NCBI RefSeq assembly: GCF_001435235.1
Contig: NZ_AZGB01000018.1
Span: forward strand, 335,714-383,157
Length of the DNA stretch: 47,444 bases
Reading direction: 5' to 3'
DNA from: Liquorilactobacillus ghanensis DSM 18630
GTDB lineage: Bacteria > Bacillota > Bacilli > Lactobacillales > Lactobacillaceae
Positions 44,771 through 47,444 of the stretch are shown one piece after another. The notes under the pieces are model-generated. The model was not told the origin of the DNA and made no database searches. It was given only the letters and a program-made list of their open reading frames with translations. The translations under genes were made by a program, and so were the position numbers. Each line of letters begins with the position of its first letter. The first letter of the stretch is position 1.

Positions 44771-44805
44771 AAGCTGAATTCGAATATGAATCTCAGCTTT
44801 TTTTA
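44771..44805. terminator. Bidirectional terminator after the exopolysaccharide operon
   Basis: AAGCTGAATTC (44771-44781) pairs with GAATCTCAGCTT (44788-44799, one bulge), followed by seven T. It lies between the convergent operon end and AraC-type gene. Confidence 0.75.
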
Positions 44806-44807
44806 TA

Positions 44808-45917
44808 TTATTTTACATGCTGCAAGCGGTTAGCCTGAATAATTTGTTTGCGATATACAGAAGGAGTGACACCGACTTCCTTTTTAAATACATGGTTAAA
44901 GTAGCTGGGATTACTAAATGATAATAAATTAGAAATTTCACTTGGACGTAAAACTTTAGTTGCCAGCATATGCTTAGCAGTGGTAATTTTTTGCGAATTA
45001 ATATAAGTTCGAATGCTTACTTTGAATTCTTTTTTGAATGTATGACTAACTGTGCTGGGTGAATAACCAACATACTGGGCGATATCTACTAACGAAATTT
45101 TTTTATAAATATTGCTTTTAATATACAACACACATTTTTCTGCCAAGGGTAAATTGGTAATGTGCCTGACATTTTTGAGAGTGACAAAACATTCCATAGC
45201 TAGTTGATGTAAAGTGCTGGCAAATGGTTTGAAAGAAGTACGAAATTCGATTTTTCCTAAAAGATCATCTTGAACTTTTAGGGCTAGATTGAGGGCTAAC
45301 TCATTTTTTTGTAAGCAGACGTAAAATAATAGCGTAATAAAGTGGATTAACACATCTTTCATTCCGCGCTCGTAATTGTTTTTCTCAAAGATAGCTCCCA
45401 TATAACTACTGTAAGTCGGTCTTTTTAAAGCTCTTTTAAACCTTGTTTCATTTAGTTCCGAAATAGCAATTAAAATCTCTTGTTCGTTGCAAACGAGTTT
45501 TTCGATTTGCTGTTTAGAAAAGAAATTTAATGTTTGTGGTGCATAAATATTTTTAAAATGGTAGTTCCAAGTTGGTGCAGGGCTTTGAGTTAATAATTGA
45601 TAAATAAGTGAAGCAGTTTCGCTTATTTTTTGACCAAAGCCAATTAAATTTGTGGTATCAAAGGCATTGGTAGTGTTTAAATGTGGGACAATTAAAATTT
45701 TAGTATCTTGAATCATGAAACTGGTAATGTAAAAGTTATTTTTATTGATGATTAATAATTCATTGACTTTAATTTTACTGTTAAGTGCTTCAGTAATGAA
45801 TCTTTTTAGATCAGAAACTTTTTCACTAGCTGTTGATTCAACATTGTTTTTAGAATAAAGAAAAATATCCACTGAAGCAATTTGAGCTAAAAGGGTAAGA
45901 TTACTATCAAGTTTCAT
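44808..45917 (-). CDS. AraC-family transcriptional regulator
   Basis: 369 residues. The last 100 hold two helix-turn-helix units: ISLVDIAQYVGYSPSTVSHTFKKEF and LRPSEISNLLSFSNPSYFNHVFKKEVG-V-TPSVYRK, the AraC signature. The N-terminal 260 residues match no domain I recognise; they may sense a ligand or signal. GGAGGAAAC is the ribosome site. It is convergent with the exopolysaccharide operon and divergent from the adhesin gene, so it may control either one, more likely the adhesin. Confidence 0.85.
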   Translation of the reverse strand: MKLDSNLTLLAQIASVDIFLYSKNNVESTASEKVSDLKRFITEALNSKIKVNELLIINKNNFYITSFMIQDTKILIVPHLNTTNAFDTTNLIGFGQKISETASLIYQLLTQSPAPTWNYHFKNIYAPQTLNFFSKQQIEKLVCNEQEILIAISELNETRFKRALKRPTYSSYMGAIFEKNNYERGMKDVLIHFITLLFYVCLQKNELALNLALKVQDDLLGKIEFRTSFKPFASTLHQLAMECFVTLKNVRHITNLPLAEKCVLYIKSNIYKKISLVDIAQYVGYSPSTVSHTFKKEFKVSIRTYINSQKITTAKHMLATKVLRPSEISNLLSFSNPSYFNHVFKKEVGVTPSVYRKQIIQANRLQHVK

Positions 45918-46188
45918 TTTTAGTTTCCTCCGAGCTAGGGTAATTGTTGAATGATGAGTATAGGGGCTCCTTCCCTGATCAAATAGTGAAACTACTTACC
46001 CGGTAAACTTTAACAAAGAAAGTGCTTTTTTTTATACAAATTAAATAATATTTGCAATATTTTGCTATTAATTGCAAGAAAATGCAATTAAACAATTGAT
46101 AAGTGAACCTTATAATAGATTCTATGAAACGAATTAATTATATTTTTGCAACTATTATTTTTTGATTGTAAACGGAGGGGGAAACAAA
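45918..46188. promoter_or_regulatory. Divergent promoter region of the AraC-type and adhesin genes
   Basis: A perfect -10 TATAAT (46111-46116) faces the adhesin gene, with TTAAAC (46088-46093) as a poor -35 at 17 nt, as expected of an activator-dependent promoter. The repeated TTGCAA/TTGCAAGAAAATGCAA words at about 46050-46087 are possible regulator sites. No gene is seen. Confidence 0.4.
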
Positions 46189-47444
46189 GTGTCGAGAAGA
46201 AAAGGTGGGCTTTGGATTTTAGTTTTTGCTATTTTTTTGGGAACACTATTTTATAGCAAAACTTCTTTAGCTCAAGCTGACACTAATGAGAATGAGACTG
46301 GTTCATTTCCAGTAGGCGGTTCGGTTGAACAGGACTTCCCTGGAACGGTAGATAATCCACTCGGAGTTGCTTCAGTTTTTCATATTTTTGCTCAAGAAGC
46401 AGAATTAAATGCACATACGGATGGAAATATTGCCGTTGAAAATTTGATTGGTAATGTTAATTTTGGAACTGATATTCATCAGAACTTAGTTAAACAAGAT
46501 GTCAGTTATATTCAAAATGTTACATCGATTAGCTCAAGCTCTTTTGTTGCAGACAATGGTGATCGAACCAATAAAGTTATTTTTGGCAAGAATGTAGCTT
46601 TGGCAACAACTGATAACGGCAATGCTTTAACTGTTAATGGAACTAAAATGGATCATTTGAAATTGGATGAAGTTTATCAAGACAGTGATACTGAGCAATA
46701 TATTGATTTTAATGAAGTGTTTGCCGAGCTGAATGCTAATTCTCAGAGTTTAGCTGAGCAGCTTCCAGTTAAAAGTTATCAGCAATCAGATTTTGCCGAT
46801 TCAAATAATCGAATAATAAATATTGCCGGTTTAAAACCTAATGCCCAAAATCAAATTATTATTAATTTGAATAGCGATGTTTTGTCAGGAAATACCCCAT
46901 TAACGATTGAAGGAATTGATCCTGCCAGTGATGGACCGATGATTGTTTTTAATGTAGCAACAGCCGGACAAGCTTATAGTGTAAATTCTAAAATTGTTTT
47001 GAAATACACCGATGGTACTGAAAGAGATAATGAAGAAACAGAGAATTTTAGTGATGCCCATATTTTATGGAACTTTGAAAATACGCAAACAAATCAAGAA
47101 ATTAATTTTAATGCGCCATTTCAAGGCAGTGTACTGGCACCTAATGCTGATTTAAATATTAATCAAAATCTTGATGGTAACATTGTTGGTAAAAAGGTGG
47201 TGGTTGCTGCTGAAACTCATCGTTGGGATTTGCAACCAAGTACGACGGAATCTACAACAACAACAACCAATAGCACAACAGGTACTACGACACCAACGAC
47301 TGGGGAAACAACGACAACTGGCAGTACTACAACACCAACAACCGATGAAACAACGAGTACCACAACACCGGTAACAAGTGGAACGACCACGACTGGTAGT
47401 ACCACGACACCAACGACCGGGGGAACAACGAGTACTACGGTGCC
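46189..47444 (+). CDS. Secreted choice-of-anchor A adhesin with Thr-rich repeats, 3' end outside window
   Basis: Starts at a GTG at 46189 after GGAGGGGG (46174-46181) and is open to the window edge (418 codons). Signal peptide MSRRKGGLWILVFAIFLGTL with cleavage near AQA-DT. The domain from NPLGVASVFHIFAQEAELNA to GSVLAPNADLNINQNLDGNI and VVVAAETHRWDL is the 'choice-of-anchor A' domain of surface proteins. From about residue 345 the sequence is almost only Thr with Ser, Gly and Pro in repeats such as TTTTGSTTTPTTGETT. A wall anchor (LPxTG type) would be expected downstream. Likely a cell-surface adhesin with a glycosylated stalk. Confidence 0.8.
   Translation, partial: MSRRKGGLWILVFAIFLGTLFYSKTSLAQADTNENETGSFPVGGSVEQDFPGTVDNPLGVASVFHIFAQEAELNAHTDGNIAVENLIGNVNFGTDIHQNLVKQDVSYIQNVTSISSSSFVADNGDRTNKVIFGKNVALATTDNGNALTVNGTKMDHLKLDEVYQDSDTEQYIDFNEVFAELNANSQSLAEQLPVKSYQQSDFADSNNRIINIAGLKPNAQNQIIINLNSDVLSGNTPLTIEGIDPASDGPMIVFNVATAGQAYSVNSKIVLKYTDGTERDNEETENFSDAHILWNFENTQTNQEINFNAPFQGSVLAPNADLNINQNLDGNIVGKKVVVAAETHRWDLQPSTTESTTTTTNSTTGTTTPTTGETTTTGSTTTPTTDETTSTTTPVTSGTTTTGSTTTPTTGGTTSTTV

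Noticed and set aside
47171-47405. Short glutamine-rich and valine-rich proteins in other frames
   Set aside because: They are shadows of the Thr-rich repeat of the adhesin frame.
47240-47444. Tandem repeats as a CRISPR array
   Set aside because: The repeats are in frame, contain no spacers and encode a Thr/Pro stalk.

Overview
The window looks like a chromosome segment from a low-GC Gram-positive lactic acid bacterium of the Lactobacillaceae. A motile, c-di-GMP-using genus such as Liquorilactobacillus would fit, but that is inference. The basis is AT-rich codon use, strong Shine-Dalgarno sites, a cytochrome bd/NDH-2 respiratory branch without haem synthesis genes, a TreR/TreC/PTS trehalose locus and a haem-efflux type regulator/ABC set. 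No rRNA, tRNA, CRISPR array or prophage was seen.

Layout. (1) 1-4.2 kb is an accessory strip. It holds the edge of an IS3-type element inserted into an IS256-type element, a RelB/DinJ-like antitoxin with a PemK/MazF-like toxin, a CPBP/CAAX membrane protease of the bacteriocin-immunity type amid decayed coding fragments, and a membrane-anchored XRE regulator. (2) 4.3-14.9 kb is a branched-chain amino acid (BCAA) region. An MHS-type transporter on the minus strand and an ilvB-ilvC-ilvA-(ABC ATPase)-ridA-ilvD-(BASS transporter) cluster on the plus strand are each preceded by a short BCAA-rich leader peptide and a set of mutually exclusive hairpins ending in a terminator. This is the layout of translation-coupled attenuation. 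ilvA has one in-frame stop codon, and the place where the acetolactate synthase small subunit would be expected holds only broken frames, so the pathway seems to be decaying while its regulation remains. (3) 15.0-17.4 kb is a TetR-permease-ATPase set matching hrtRBA haem efflux, with two near-identical palindromes at its promoter. (4) 17.5-23.6 kb is an aldehyde dehydrogenase and a divergent trehalose locus (treR-treC against the PTS IIA and IIBC genes) with TreR-type operators. (5) 24.1-33.4 kb is a respiration block: cydABDC, a polyprenyl diphosphate synthase, a MenA/UbiA prenyltransferase and a type II NADH dehydrogenase. (6) 33.5-34.5 kb is a hydroxyacid dehydrogenase followed by a promoter-terminator unit with no gene. 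(7) 35.1-44.7 kb is a seven-gene exopolysaccharide operon controlled by c-di-GMP. (8) 44.8-47.4 kb is an AraC-type regulator and a secreted 'choice-of-anchor A' adhesin with a Thr-rich repeat tail that runs off the window.

How it fits together. The haem-efflux set protects a cell that takes up haem for cytochrome bd. NDH-2 and the prenyl-quinone genes feed electrons to it. The exopolysaccharide operon starts with an apparently active diguanylate cyclase that lacks the inhibitory RxxD site and ends with a GGDEF relative that has lost the catalytic motif but kept RxxD. It thus encodes its own signal source and a likely receptor around a BcsA/BcsB-like synthase, a GH8-like hydrolase, a DUF2334-like deacetylase-fold protein and a WsfD-like membrane protein, an arrangement comparable to the Listeria Pss system. 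The most unusual items are the paired isoleucine/BCAA attenuators, the broken ilvA, and this self-contained c-di-GMP polysaccharide operon.
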